From Glandiceps talaboti (lineage: Eukaryota; Hemichordata; Enteropneusta; Spengelidae): DNA of 32,500 nt. The notes beneath the pieces were generated by a model. That model had not been told where the DNA came from. It worked only from the letters and a program-made list of their open reading frames with translations, and searched no databases. Below, in pieces: positions 1 through 12,804 of this stretch (position 1 is the stretch's first letter; each line of letters starts with the position of its first letter). The translations under genes and the position numbers were made by a program. The stretch is from positions 7,727,953-7,760,452 of the forward strand of contig NC_135571.1 in NCBI RefSeq assembly GCF_964340395.1, in the 5' to 3' direction.

Positions 1-786
1 CAATTGATATAACAGAGAATAGCTTTGCCTCATTTGATTTACTCCTTAGAAATGATCTTACAGCTGTTTACTTGTGTTATGTAAGAGCCCATCATCACAT
101 TTGTAAATATTGGTACTCTTTGATAACAAGTCCACTTGCTTGGCTAATGGCTTGTTCCTGTCATGTTTTTTTGTTCTGTGAGCGCCTGATACCTTTTATG
201 AGATGTTAATCCGATTGAGTCTGTTTAGCATCATTCTAATTGTGGCAACTGTCAATTTTTTTTGCTCTTGAAAAAGTTGGGTACTTATTTATCTGACTGT
301 TGTCTGTGAGTTTAACTGCAACACTGTTTCACTAAAAGTGATAATCAAGCAAGGTTACCAAATATATCGCTACAAATGCTACACACACTTTAATACATCA
401 AATTTTAAAGCAGCTTTTCTGTTCGATACAATCCCGCAGAAACTAACAAAAACTGCATATGCCACATTTCAATAGCAAGACTTTTTGCTACATTTTAAAC
501 CATTTAAATGTATTGCAACTCCATGCAGATATTCGGGCGCCAATGTTTTTCTTAGTATCCAACACCCGATGAAGGGCGTGTAAAATGTCCTTTGGGTGTG
601 TTCATTTGATGTCTGTATGGTGGCATGTGCAGTTCATTTCACTGAGACAAAATATAGCAAGAAACTACTCATGCCATCTTGCTGTCTTAGTGTATTATGT
701 CCAGTTCAGTTCAGTTCAGTTCAGTTCAGTTCAGGGATAAGGTACCAAAGATGGATAATAGAAATCCCTTTAGTTCAAGAATAATA
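1..786. other. AT-rich flank, no gene recognised
   Basis: I see no convincing exon, RNA gene or transposon end here. A short TTCAG pentanucleotide run lies at about 699-735. If LU-1 splices again after its CC....CN exon, the last exon could lie here or beyond the window edge. I looked on the minus strand for a hydrophobic anchor exon and did not find one. Confidence 0.5.
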
Positions 787-906
787 CTAAGGCAGAGCGT
801 CGTACAGATTTTTGAAAACGTTGACTGATGTTGCATTCACCACATATGATGGTAGACTGTTCCATTTGTCTATGATCCTGGGAGTGAAAAATTACATCCT
901 GCCACC
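787..906 (-). mobile_element. LINE fragment: extreme C-terminal tail of a reverse-transcriptase ORF
   Basis: Read on the minus strand, this stretch gives FTPRIIDKWNSLPSYVV, then NATSVNVFKNLYDAL, then a stop at 787-789. The pattern R-x-x-x-x-W-N-S-L-P-x-x-V-V-x-A-x-S-x-x-x-F-K is the characteristic last segment of CR1/jockey-superfamily LINE polyproteins. Only about 35 residues remain and a stop codon lies just upstream of the preserved part, so it is a dead 3' fragment. It ends 18 bases from the readthrough stop of LU-1 and shares its strand, so it could supply 3' UTR sequence. The family is clear; the clade is not. Confidence 0.75.
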
Positions 907-923
907 TAATTGAAATTATAAAG

Positions 924-1375
924 TCACATCGGTTTGGTAGTAAGATTTTCGAAACGATACTCTTTCTGATTCAGTTGTAGTAGTAATGTTGTGTTACTGT
1001 GTTCCCTACCTTGGTCGGTGTCACCACCACCTTCACTGCCATCAGCCAGTTCATCGTTACATAAATCAGTTGAACAACAAGATTGACAGGTCGTATTACC
1101 TGGGAATAACAATGTCATTAATATTTCAATATTAGTATTAACAAGACATTCTTTTCATAGAAATTTTAAAGCTGTCATATTTGAGGACTTTGGGATAGAT
1201 GTACTCATGTATTCCAAAAATCTATTCTTGTTTTTTCCCACTCTGAGTGATAACTTATTGATCACAGTAGCACAATAGCTGTAACGTTGTATAGTTTACC
1301 AGGAGATGGTAGTTTTGTTTAAAAAACAACACAACAAACACAGTATACTCATACATACATACATACATACATACA

Positions 1376-1407
<32 letters not shown>

Positions 1408-1835
1408 CATACATACATACATACATACATACATACATACATACATACATACATACATACATACATACATACATACATACATACACACATGCTCACATAC
1501 ATACATACATACATACATACATACATACATACATACATACATACATACATACATACATACACACATACATACATACATACATACATACATACATACATAA
1601 ATAAATACACACATACATACATACATACATACATACATACATACATACATACATACATACATACATACATACATACATACACATACATACATACATACAT
1701 ACATACATACATACATACACATACATACACACACACATGCTCACATACATACATACATACATACATACATACATACATACATACATACATACATACATAC
1801 ATACATACATACATACATACATACATGCATACATG

Positions 1836-1877
<42 letters not shown>

Positions 1878-3704
1878 AACACACACACACACATAACGAG
1901 AACGTAACATTTGCATTTCACGTAGTATATCAACTCACCCTCTAGTGGAAAGCATCCGTCAACACAAAAGCTAGCATCAAAACAACTTCTAGTGAAGCCA
2001 ACTATCTCTCCGGCTGGATTGGTTGTTTTGGTGGTCTGATACAAAGAATAAAAAAATTGACTTCACTTAATGTGTGCAATAATTAATACACAGTCCAATA
2101 TGACATATTTAGCAGAATTCATGTACGGCGGGTGGAGAAGTTAAAATAATATTCGCTACCCTCGCCAAACAATACCAAAGAGAACTCAAGAATTGTTGTA
2201 GCCCCATCACCACCACCACTAAATGTTACACGAGGATTTTTAGATGTATACTTGTGAGGTACTTTATCCAACCCTACTGTACATGCTTGGGATCTTGTTG
2301 TACAGTTCTATATGGTACACTGATACAATAAAAGACTTGGTGATCATAACCTACAGAATCCATTTAACATGTTTCTTTACAAATATAATTGTACTCTAAC
2401 CTATACTCAAGAGAGATGTATGAACATTAGGTGAAAAATCAACATTCCTGATTCTTAAGTACTCATTAGAGGAAATGCCATGAACATTCATTGTTCACCT
2501 ATTGGATATGCTTTCCTGTTGACTCCCATGGAACTGGCCCACAGCATAAAATCCTCAAGTGAGGCAAAAGTTCAAGTTAGTGTTTCTCTAAATTTAGGTA
2601 ATGTAAAATCATTAAATGGCTCTCCAGAACCCATGGTTTATGAAAATGCCTTGTCGCCCCCCCCCCCCCCCCCCACCTTTCAACTACTTTGACATCAATA
2701 CATACATTCTATGACTGACATTATGATAGGGAACTTGCAAACCCGCCATGTTGAATGTTGCATCATGGGAAATGTGATAATAAATACTAATCAAATAGTA
2801 TTGTAAACAATAATATTACATTGTTTTAATCACAGATAATCGATTCATAGTCACCCTGACCATTGTGGGAGGTTTATTCTATCAGTAACTCCAGATTAGG
2901 TATTATGATAACCACAGATAATCCCATAGTCCTTTGCATCTGAGCATGCTCAGTCTGGATTGCAAGTTCCCTATTGTCTTCTGGCACCATTCAAATAGTT
3001 GATGGTATAGTATGCATTTCTAGATGTTATTTTACTTATACTACATTATGTCATCGTACAAGGTCAAGTTCAGTCATTGATGGTAAAATACAATAAATGA
3101 GAACACTCCTTTTGAATATACTAAAAGTAGACATTTGAGAAAACATATAAACTTAACTTGTGTCAATCTAAATAAGGTCACATGACAAAACTTTTGTTTT
3201 AGAAGAAAAATGTTTTTGTTTAACTACCTGACATCTGGCGTCGGGGAACTGCGGAATTGCTGAGCAATCCAGTCTAAGGGTAGAGGCAAGGCTATCACCA
3301 CAAGACACGCTGTCACAATTATGGCATATCAAAGATTCAACTGACACAGCTAACAGCATCAAACCTAGTTAAATATCAAGAATAAATAGCAGGTCATGTT
3401 TTAATAATACAATATATTGCACCACAATATTTATACAAATTGAGGTAACTTTGGGTCAATAGCAATTACCATGTGATACGATCTAAGCCAATCACTAAAG
3501 GCGATATGAACACAATGTGTTATAATAGAATATATCTTTCGAAAAGTTTCATTGGTCAGATTCACATAATTGCATATATTTGTATATATTTTTGAAGGTT
3601 TATTCACTTGCTTACCAAGCCCAGATTTTATCTTTTCAATATGCATTTGACTGTTGTTACAGGTGTGGTCTTGCTGCTAGGAAGAGGCAGACAGACAGAC
3701 AGAC

Positions 3705-3795
<91 letters not shown>

Positions 3796-3801
3796 CAGAC
3801 T

Positions 3802-3851
<50 letters not shown>

Positions 3852-5666
3852 TGCTTTATCATGCTTATAACACTATTGAATCTTAGTTCAATTGTGCTAT
3901 ATACTAGGACATTAAGTACAATAAGTTGCATTAACTTTGGTTTTATTTCCTCCCACTTATCAATACAGAGTTGCCATCTGAACTTTGGGGGAAGTGACAC
4001 ATGAGACTTGCTATCTTCTGTTACACTGACCATGATTGTTAACAGGCCATACATTTACAACAGAAATATAACAAAAGAAGCTGTTTACAGTATATGTAAT
4101 GGGAAGTTGGCAAGTAATTCTCACTGAGTCACTTCCACCAAAGTCCTGCTGTGAAAAGTAAATGAAACCTATGTAACACAGTTTATCTCATTTACCATAC
4201 ATGTTTCAAACAAAGTTATCCGACAAGTTAATTGTAGAGTTGCGAGTCATACATTTTATGCAACTATTTTTTTAATCTCCTGGGTTTTATGTGAAATTGG
4301 AAATATAACAGAAGTGCCCGATCGGCCATTTTAGTATTTGCACGACAAATTGATTATTGGAAAATCAGACTATTGGAAACTCAGTGGTGTCTACGAAATT
4401 GGGTAGTTGCTATAGAAACAGTGGTGATTAATATGGTAATTTCCATGGGAACCATGTAACATAAATAGTGAAAGCTTTATTTCCATGTGTGTGAAATAAA
4501 AATACTCTTGGCTGATGAACACAAAAAGTTAACAATTGCAGCAATGCATTGTGGGTAATATGCTACCATTTCCGTGTCATTTTTTGTGATGTTTTTTATC
4601 CATTTACATAATATGACATTTTAATCTTCCATCTGATTACCAAAAAACACCAATTATGCAAATGACTTATTACAAAAATGTTATTATATGTCAACAAGCA
4701 TTATGGAAACGTGCGTTTTGTCATCATCAATGTATATACCAAAATAAGTGAAATTTGAAGCTTGCATCCCTAATGTAATGGCTAATTATATATATTAATT
4801 ATACAAACTATTCACTAGTTTGAATCCCCTAACAGAGTAAACTCATACAGCATGTTTGACGAATTCGTCCCTGTGAAAAAAATATTTTAACTTCCAACAT
4901 AAACATGGTCATAATTGGTTCTTATGGTCTTAATTGGGTCACTGAGAACTGAATGTGTGTTTTTCACCAAAGAAGATGAAAACAAAACCAGCCACAGATA
5001 ATAACTTGCAATCAACGTCAAAGTAAAAGTGAAACCAGAGACAGACAGTACAGTACAATTTTAACACATTTTTTTTCTTCAAAATTTGACATTGAGTTTA
5101 AGGGCGTGACATCTCAATTGAGTTTAGAATATTTAATACAGGGGGCCACGTAAGGAGTGGCAGGCATATCTAAACTGACATTTAAATAATATATGTCACT
5201 GCCAATTCCACGGCAACAGTAAATTTCAGTTCTGCTGTACATTATCACATGCACAGAATGTTATGAAAGTACACAGAGAATAAAGCGTATCTAATTAGAC
5301 GCTAGCAAATGTTAGTGATTACGCATCATTCCTCACTATCGCGATTTCGAGTACGTAAGCGCTATGCCTTCCATTCCATGCATCCATGCATGCAGCGGCT
5401 TTGTAATGTGAGATGAAGCCATTCTAACTAATGCGTTGTCGATTTAATGAATTTATAAACCTTGTTGCTTAAATGAATTGTATAACAAAGACATGACCCC
5501 GTTTTTCATCAATTTACAGTAAATTATAACGCGTAATAAAGTACGAGACAGTGGAGTATTTCAAAGCACATGTAGATGCATTTTATAAATACTGTACAGT
5601 ACAGTAGCAACGTATATTGTAATACTTACCAAACAGAAAAATATGGATTGTGTTTACACTTGACAT
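924..5666 (-). CDS. LU-1: secreted Ly6/uPAR (three-finger) domain protein, 4 exons found
   Basis: Coding exons on the minus strand are 5630-5666 (signal start), 3228-3364, 1939-2035 and 1099 down to 924. Introns are GT-AG and phases run 1, 0, 1. The start [20 protein letters not shown] is a signal peptide. The mature part begins [10 protein letters not shown], the middle exon carries RSC...FC..GC, and the last has [12 protein letters not shown], the CC....CN signature that closes an LU domain. The family forms disulphide-knotted three-finger folds, usually GPI-anchored. The 3' end is uncertain: the frame either reads through to TAA at 924-926, with no hydrophobic tail, or splices at 1010|1009 (CAAG|gtaggg) to an exon I cannot find. 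The acidic, Gly-rich stretch after CND is unlike LU-3 and LU-4. The ligand is unknown. Confidence 0.8.
1351..1891. repeat. Long (ACAT)n / (CA)n microsatellite in LU-1 intron 3
   Basis: About 490 bp of ATAC/ACAT tetranucleotides, with a few interruptions such as ACACACATGCTCACAT occurring twice, run into a pure CA tract from about 1838. Long open frames here are repeat artefacts that alternate YMCV or THTYI residues. The twice-repeated interruption suggests internal duplication of a block of the array. Confidence 0.95.
2656..2674. repeat. Poly-C tract
   Basis: A run of C residues in LU-1 intron 2, with no coding context. Its length is likely to be unreliable in an assembly. Confidence 0.9.
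2727..2973 (-). mobile_element. MITE family A, copy 1 (about 247 bp)
   Basis: The element begins TAGGGAACTTGCAAAC and ends GGATTGCAAGTTCCCTA, so its ends are inverted repeats of about 13 bp (AGGGAACTTGCAA) bordered by TA. It has no coding capacity. Two further copies in the opposite orientation lie at about 6776-7028 and 10984-11237, with shared internal blocks around CCCATGATGCAAC and GAGCATGCTCAG. TA at both outer edges fits TA target-site duplication as in Tc1/mariner-type elements, but that assignment is inference. It sits within LU-1 intron 2. Confidence 0.85.
3687..3851. repeat. (CAGA)n microsatellite in LU-1 intron 1
   Basis: A tract of CAGA tetranucleotides with a few phase breaks (CAGAGACAGA, CACAGACTGACAGA). 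Open frames over it encode only TDRQ or SVCL repeats and are not genes. Confidence 0.95.
3852..5629. other. Remainder of LU-1 intron 1, nothing recognised
   Basis: AT-rich intron sequence. I see no further exon with Ly6-type cysteines, no tRNA-like structure and no transposon end that I can support. Confidence 0.5.
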
Positions 5667-6775
5667 TTTCCTTTCACATTCGCTGTACTCGCAAAATGTT
5701 ACCATGTATTTGACGCAGAGACTGGAACTGCAGGCTGCCGAAGTATCAGTGTAACTGTGAGGATGATGGGCGTTGGGAATGACTCAATGATCTATTAGTC
5801 ATGCGTGACCCCGTGTATGACCTCAAGGTAAGCCCAACTAAGTTGGATAAAATAGATGTAAAATACTTTATGTTTGCAAAAGGTTTTATCGGTTTGGTTT
5901 ACAAAACAACTGCGTATATTGTTAATGCTACACAAATAAAGTATAGTTTAGCAAACATGCAGTCAGTGAGAACCTTGTGATGGCTTCGCGGCCTCTACAT
6001 ATCAGTATAATCGTTTCAATATCACATTACAAGTCTATTATAGGGCCCGTCCTTTACCATGCAGAGGGGGAGGGGTGAGGGGGGGGTTAGCATTAAACCA
6101 ATATTATATAGTAGAGGACAAAGACAGAAGGCAATTTTGTAAGTAAAGGGATGATGTCCTCTAGATTAATCTCCTAAAGATAACATCCCGGGGAAAGCTG
6201 TTTTATCTTAGTTGTGACACAGTGACTACCCTTGTCAGTGGCCCCAAAAATATAGGCCCTACCGAAACATGTGTGGGAATTTGTGACCTGTCCCCCAATC
6301 CCTCCCCCACCTCGTAATTGATGTCCAGTCCCTAATATCATATTTCACATCTTATGTGAACGTCCTTTGTTTATACATTGGATGGCCGAATTCCTCCTTG
6401 GAGAAAGAGGTCACTCGATGTTTTAAAAACAAAACAGAACATGAAGGCCAAGTACATGAAATTAGATGTGTGAAATATAGCAACGGAAAACACCACGACC
6501 TTCTCCTTGATTACATTTTAATGAGATTGCTCCCAGATGAGGCATCGTTCAAATTGAACCAAACACGACAGATAAAAAGATAACTGTTTTTGCTAAGCTC
6601 GGTCTGTCTTGCATCATTGCTGCCCTATCGAAGTGAATTCTTTGACTTGTACTGCTTTTCACACGTGCCTTGTTTTTTTCAATTTCATTTTATTTTCACA
6701 TATTCGTTTCACTCATTTCTATTAGATAACAATTCTAACTGTAGAACTATTCTAAACACTAATGAGTGAATCAAT

Positions 6776-7028
6776 TGTGAACTTGCAATCCAAACTGAGC
6801 ATGCTCAGACGCAAAGGACTATGGGATTTTATGTGGTTATCGTAATGCCTAATCAGGAGCTACCGATAAAATAAACCATGACCTCCCACAATGGTCAGGG
6901 CGACTTTGAATTGATCATTTGTGGTTAAAAACAACGTAACATCATTGTTTACAATACTATTTGATTAGTATTTATTATCACATTTCCCATGATGCAACAT
7001 TCAACATGGCGGGTTTGCAAGTTCCCTA
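6776..7028 (+). mobile_element. MITE family A, copy 2 (about 253 bp)
   Basis: This is the inverted counterpart of copy 1. It opens TGTGAACTTGCAATCC, a left end with a few changes, and closes GTTTGCAAGTTCCCTA. Internal blocks match copy 1 read on the other strand: GAGCATGCTCAG, AAAGGACTATGGGAT, CCTCCCACAATGGTCAGGG and CATTTCCCATGATGCAACATT. There is no open reading frame of note. Confidence 0.85.
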
Positions 7029-8413
7029 TTAATAGTTTTTTTTTTTTAAATACAATGACAAAAATTTCTCTCAAGAAAAATGTAACTTTGTATGCATACA
7101 AATACTAAATGTATGTACCATTTCTGTGCTCAGGAAAATAACCATAGAAGTCTCATAATAAATTTGATCTATTTCTACCTAATCTTACGAATTTTAATAA
7201 TATTAATAATGCTTTATAATAATAAATAATAATAATGCTTTATTTCCCAGATTCAAAAGGCATAATAATCAGATGCAAAGACATAAGAAAATTTATACAG
7301 AAATTACAATAAGATGGGAAAACGAGAAAAATGGAACTTAGTTGTCTAGCAACTAGTCAAGTCATTTCCCGCTTTTTTAAATGTCTAACAAAACTCGACA
7401 AATATCTCTAGGCAAACTGTTTGTATTTTCTGAAAATAAATGTACATTGGGTTTCTTCATTACTGGGGTTCAATATTTACCAGCCTTCTTCTCTCAAGAA
7501 GTTCAAAAAATGATTAACACTGATATCTACAGATGTAACCATGGTAACAAACAAATTGAAGGAAACACATTCATTAAAAGCTGAAAAAGACAAGAACAGG
7601 TATGAGACAGAGTGATGAAAGTTGTGATTCAGAAAGACATATATAGATAACAAGACTGGCTATTCATTAAACTGAATATGATCTATGTATAGCTGTTTAA
7701 ATTGGCTTCTACATATTCATTCCTGATGGAGTCGGGATGACCTCTTTTCATTGACCAATCATAATTCCGCCACCCACCTGTGTATGCTGATATCAACACC
7801 CTAGTCCATGCCTCATAATAACAGACATGATCTGCTGGTGCAATGTGACGTCACGACTAATTTAAATAATGTTCAGACTGATATTTTAATCCATCATACA
7901 TTTCAAAAATAATACTGCATGCCTTCCCAGAAGATCATGCCAGAAAGCAATTAAAATTATACCTGCTGCGAATGATATAATTTTGTTTCCAAGGTCAACA
8001 GACATTATCGGATAAATAGTTAAAAGCAAACTATACATTCGTATCTGCAATCGTGTGATATTCAGACCTGAATAATTACCCACGGGGAATGGCTAGCAAA
8101 TGTATGTGAGTCTGACCTAATTGGGGGACAATAAAGGCTTGCCAGCTCTGGCTTGTTTTCATATTTTCTATTATTCTGCAAACTGCTGTTGGGGCGAGAT
8201 CAATAGGTCAATGTAGAATAAAAACTAAATTCTTTTTCTTTGGGGTGGATGAGTTTTCAGCAATTTTAGTTTTCATCTTACAAAATCGATTTTACATTTA
8301 AATGAAGCTTTGTGCCCCTAAATACAAATATTTCTTTTCAAATGTTGTCAATGGAAGAATTTTCGCTATAGTAAAGTGTCAACAAAAGAACTATTTTCAA
8401 TTACGACATATTG

Positions 8414-8472
8414 GCTTTGTATTCATAGCATTACATACTACTACTTTGTATTCATAGCACTACATACTACTA
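8414..8472 (+). repeat. Short tandem duplication (about 30 bp x 2)
   Basis: The unit TTTGTATTCATAGCA.TACATACTACTA occurs twice in direct succession, with one base change in the copy (CATT versus CACT). It has no evident function and looks like a recent local duplication. Confidence 0.8.
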
Positions 8473-9012
8473 AATACCGCTTTGAAATTCATTGTGCGGT
8501 CTGAAACAATTTTCAATTTTGGCCAATTTACTTAGAAGGGGTGGGGGTGGGGTCTGAGACCTAAGTATAAGAATTTGGGAGGGTTTTTTATCCTTCATTG
8601 AACTATTGATTTCGCCCCTTATTGCTTCAAAAATGGAAATGAATGCCTGATAGATTGTTTTGAAATCAGAATAAACATAATTTGACCTTTTAACAAAAAC
8701 ACACGAGGAAACACTAGAGTGTCTTAAGAGTTCGACGAAAAGAAACCTATATAGGTTCAGTTTTGTATTCGGTGATTTTAATTTATTACCGACTGTATTA
8801 CTCCATCATTTAAACACAACTCTTTCATATACAGTCGTTAAAGCTACACTAGCTCAGCTGTTACTGGAACTTTTTCCTTTTTTTATAAATCTTTCCTTAG
8901 ATATCATGACTGACTTGTATTATTGTACACCCTGAACAGTATTGATTCACTTGTGGGTAACTGCATGTGTCGCTGTACACATAATATAATACAATAAATC
9001 CAGTCAAATTGT

Positions 9013-9060
9013 CGTTTGTTTGTTTGTTTGTTTGTTTGTTTATTTGTTTGTTTGTTTGTA
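9013..9060. repeat. (GTTT)n microsatellite
   Basis: About eleven GTTT units with one GTTTATTT interruption. Confidence 0.9.
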
Positions 9061-9523
9061 TGTTGGTTGTTGATATTATGTTTTTTCGGGTGTCCGCACC
9101 AAAAAATTAGAGTCCAAATGCGATCACGGTATCATTCTGTATTATTACTGCAGTATAAAACTGAGTCCTAATTAACATATTTAAGATCTATTTATTGGTA
9201 TTTTAATAATTTTCCGTGAATATACGTTTGCTTGTCTGGTCGAAAAACTGACACTCTAGTTACAGCTTGTAACAGTGCAGCAATGCTGATATATTGGTAT
9301 GTACAGCCCTGACGTATTTCAATTTATTTGGATTGATTTCACCTACAGATATCAATTGACAAAGACACATGTCAACTCCCTCAACAATATTACAAGACAA
9401 ATATCTTCTCTGCATGACATATTTTAATTGACAGTGTCGACCGAAAGGGCTTTGACACTACTTTTGACCCAAGTTAACTGGCCTCGTTCCAGATATATTT
9501 GAATATCCAGATGTATACTTTAA

Positions 9524-9610
9524 TACAGTAGACCCTCGCTAACTCGCGGGTGTCCGGGTCCATCAAGAAACCCGCGACTTAGCGAGGGCCGCGACTTAGC
9601 GAGGTGCTCA
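9524..9610 (+). mobile_element. pogo/Tigger-like DNA transposon end with internal inverted repeat
   Basis: TACAGTAGACCCTCGCTAAC is followed by CTCGCGGGTGTCCGGGTC and then the partly inverted CCCGCGACTTAGCGAGGG, repeated once more as CCGCGACTTAGCGAGG. A CAGT...CCTCGCTAA...CGCGG terminus next to TA is typical of pogo/Tigger-class inverted repeats. I see no matching right end or transposase nearby, so it is a solo end or a very short non-autonomous derivative. Confidence 0.6.
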
Positions 9611-10983
9611 TTATATATTCATAACCACACATTAACACACGTCACACGTCAGCTTTTCTTCATTCTTCAGTAATGTGCTGATGAAACTAGTACTGTACAT
9701 GTTTTTATGAGTGCAAGTTCATGGGCGATATTCATAAAACAAAAACAAGATACGCACGAAATCAAAGTAGTATATTTTATATGACATGTTTTTTATTCAG
9801 TTTTTACTGGGATAGAAAGGAGTTATGATACCATACTGACCCTTTTTGAATCGCATGTTTTACTTAAATCATTCTATACAGCAGTCCCCTCAAGCCCATC
9901 CTAGAGAATAACCATACTTTATTGTGTATGGGGGGGGGGGGAGGCGCTGAGGAGCAAATGGGCTCAGGAAAAAAATTTCAGGCTGCGAAAAGTGCCTTTA
10001 AAATTTATGAATGTCCGTAGGAGTACTGAACTATTTTATTCTTGCTTAAACATCATTAAATCTCTATAGCGTTTTGCCGGTGGGGGGAATACTTTGTTGT
10101 TTAATTTTTAATTTTTATTTATTTATTTATTTTTTTTGGGGGGGGGATATACTAGTATTTCGTTGTATAACTACAAGTTCTGTTGTTCGGATGGACAGGC
10201 CGTCTGTTACATATATTGTGATACAGACGTGGGTTAAATCTCTGACCCTTGTACTTCACAACCTTGTATGTATGTCACCATGTATCACGAGTATTTAGTT
10301 ACTAAGAGCATATTATTCTGATATATACATTACTTCAAGCAATTGCAAGGACATATTTTTATCTTATATGACACGCATCCGGTGGGCCCGGATCGGGATG
10401 TGGTGTGGAGGTACTAATTTTCAGACTCATGTGATGTGAGGCACAACTTCTAAACATTGCCCATATATAATTTTTTTATCTACAAAAAACTTGCCCCGTC
10501 GATGGGGAAAAGCATCTGGTCACATTATTCTGATGCTGTGAAGGTATTTCTGAAGCATGACAACGTTTCCTATCTTATCGACCGATCAATTGGGGAATTC
10601 CCAGATGAGAAGTGACCAATATGCCTGAAATGATAGTTATTCGAATCTCTCAAAATATTTCCATATTATAAGCTTTTCCCTAGTCATTTTCGAAATAATA
10701 GAATTAGGAGTTCGCCCTGTTTTTCTTGCAAATTTACAATCTTTCATTTTTCCATTGAGCCAACACAGACTTCGGCGGCCATATTGGATTCTAAAATGGC
10801 TTACATTTTGATAACATTTTGATCTCTATTGAAGGACTTTATTCGGTGATTTTCAAACTGAGAAAAATTTGAGTTTTCTTGTACAAAGTAACAGCAAAAG
10901 TTTGAATTATTTTCCAAGGCACATGCTTCATTAAGATATCCATCACTTCCAAGAATGCTTCACAAGGTTCCATATAAACTAAA

Positions 10984-11237
10984 TAGGGAACGTGCCATCC
11001 AGAGTTGGCATACTCAGATGCAAATTAATTATCTGTAGTTATCGTAATAATTAATCTGGAGCTATCAATAGAATAATGCTCCAATAATGGACAGGGTAAC
11101 CATGACTAGATTATTTGTGGTTACAAGCAATGTAACAAAATTGTTCCTAATCAGATAGATTCATATTTGTCATCTCGTTTCCCATGATGCAACAGTCAGG
11201 CTATTCAATTCAAGATGGCGTGTTTGCAAGTTCCCTG
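10984..11237 (+). mobile_element. MITE family A, copy 3 (about 254 bp, most diverged)
   Basis: It opens TAGGGAACGTGCCATCC and closes GTTTGCAAGTTCCCT. It is in the same orientation as copy 2 and keeps the shared blocks ATTTGTGGTTA, TTTCCCATGATGCAAC and AAGATGGCG.GTTTGCAAG. It has more substitutions than the other two copies, so it is probably an older insertion. Confidence 0.8.
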
Positions 11238-11344
11238 CTGTTGAATGAGGGTCTTCGTTAATATTGTTAGCATTTTCCTCAAGTTTCAGTGACAGCTTTT
11301 CGGTTCTACGTGATTTGATTGGACACATTCTCGCAAGCCTAGAG

Positions 11345-11385
11345 CACACCCCCACCCCCACCCCCACCCCCACCCCCACCCCCAT
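11345..11385. repeat. (CCCCCA)n hexanucleotide array
   Basis: Six to seven CCCCCA units. On the minus strand they read as alternating Gly and Val, which is a repeat artefact and not a protein. Confidence 0.9.
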
Positions 11386-12257
11386 GCGCGCTTGGCGGGT
11401 ACGTCGTGGACTATATAAAGAGGATTATGGCTAATCAATGCAAATGCGGGAAATTCAAACTGCTGTACAGAGCACTAGCTTCTGGGTCTTGTTTTCAGCA
11501 TTTTTTCTGTGCTCCAAGAAACACACAGGTCATGGATCATGTACAAATTGTTTGTGAATGTCGTAGGATGATAACTTGATACACAAATTAGTTGAAAATC
11601 AGTCTGTTTGTGTCATAGAATGAAAAAACTTTCCAAATGAGACAAATTCCCCTGCAAACAGCTGCTTAGATTATTCAAATATGCGGCATTTGCATGTGAA
11701 AAACCCAGATATATGGAATGTTTATATTTTGGTGATTACTTGCCAGTGAGTCATCACAAGTTCTCACCTCCAAACATACAGTCAGTCATATGCAAAATAG
11801 GGTCCCAGGCGCCAGCAGTTGTCTGTTTAAGAGGCCTCCAGGTAGTTTACCATGAAGATTGAACATACAGACAAATTTTGAAATTATATCACCATTTCAA
11901 AATTGTATCACTAGTTCTTATTGCTGTATTTGAGTTCTGTCTCAAATTTGAGAGTTGATATATATAGATGTCAATCACCATGGTCTCTGTTCTCCTTTTT
12001 ATCATCGATATCGCCAAAATAAACTTGTCCTTTTTTTCGGACGGCGAGGATAAGATCATCGCTGTACGATGGAACATCCTTGTAATGTAGTAGGCTTAAT
12101 ACGTGCCTCGGAAATTACTTTTGTACTGTGCTCATGACAACTAGCGCTCAATTTTCGATACAGAGGCCAACATATTATATCATAATTACATTTTAGAATT
12201 AAATGTTGTCGTATTTTGTTACACTATCAATGTAAGGAAAATTATGGTCCATAGGGC

Positions 12258-12633
12258 TTAAACAATAAGACTGATCGTGAAATGAAAAGAGACGTGAAAA
12301 CGATGCCAACCAATGACGTCACTATGAAGTCCATCTCCAGACGGCTTAGCCGTATTGCAGTTGTAGGTGTCACAACACTGGAAAGAAGTCATTCCTTCTG
12401 TTAAAAAGTAGAAAGATGAGATAACATGATAAGAATTATTCGAATGTGCTAACATCTTTTCCATGAGCCATGAAACTTAAATGTACTGTTATCTTCAAAC
12501 AAACTTACAGCCCACAATCCACATTGACTGAGCTGGATTCGTTCTATCAAGTAGTGTGTATGTTAAAATAGTTTGAAGCAAACGCAGGTACACACTTGTA
12601 AGTTGTAACACAAGCACACATGCACACACACAT

Positions 12634-12669
<36 letters not shown>

Positions 12670-12758
12670 ACATACACACATTTATGTAAGCAAATTCGCA
12701 CTTGTAAATATAAATGACACGTGATTATGTGAACAAGTACTCGATATAGGTGTGACAA

Positions 12759-12804
<46 letters not shown>

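Larger units (their letters stand above)
5667..12257. other. Gene-poor intergenic stretch with transposon debris
   Basis: Between LU-1 and LU-2 I see no spliced gene. The largest open frame (6356-6583 +, 75 codons, including NSSLEKEVTRCFKNKTEHEG) has no recognisable domain and no clear splice sites. The stretch holds MITE family A copies 2 and 3, a pogo/Tigger-like end, a GTTT microsatellite, a CCCCCA array, a small tandem duplication at about 8414-8472, and AT-rich sequence. Confidence 0.55.

Noticed and set aside
1255-2044. Open frames of 159-206 codons rich in MYVC or THTYI
   Set aside because: They are translations of the ACAT/CA microsatellite. Only the 1939-2035 piece is a real LU-1 exon.
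6356-6583. 75-codon open frame with no repeat content
   Set aside because: Reads like plausible protein but shows no domain, cysteine pattern, splice sites or neighbour; left as unexplained.
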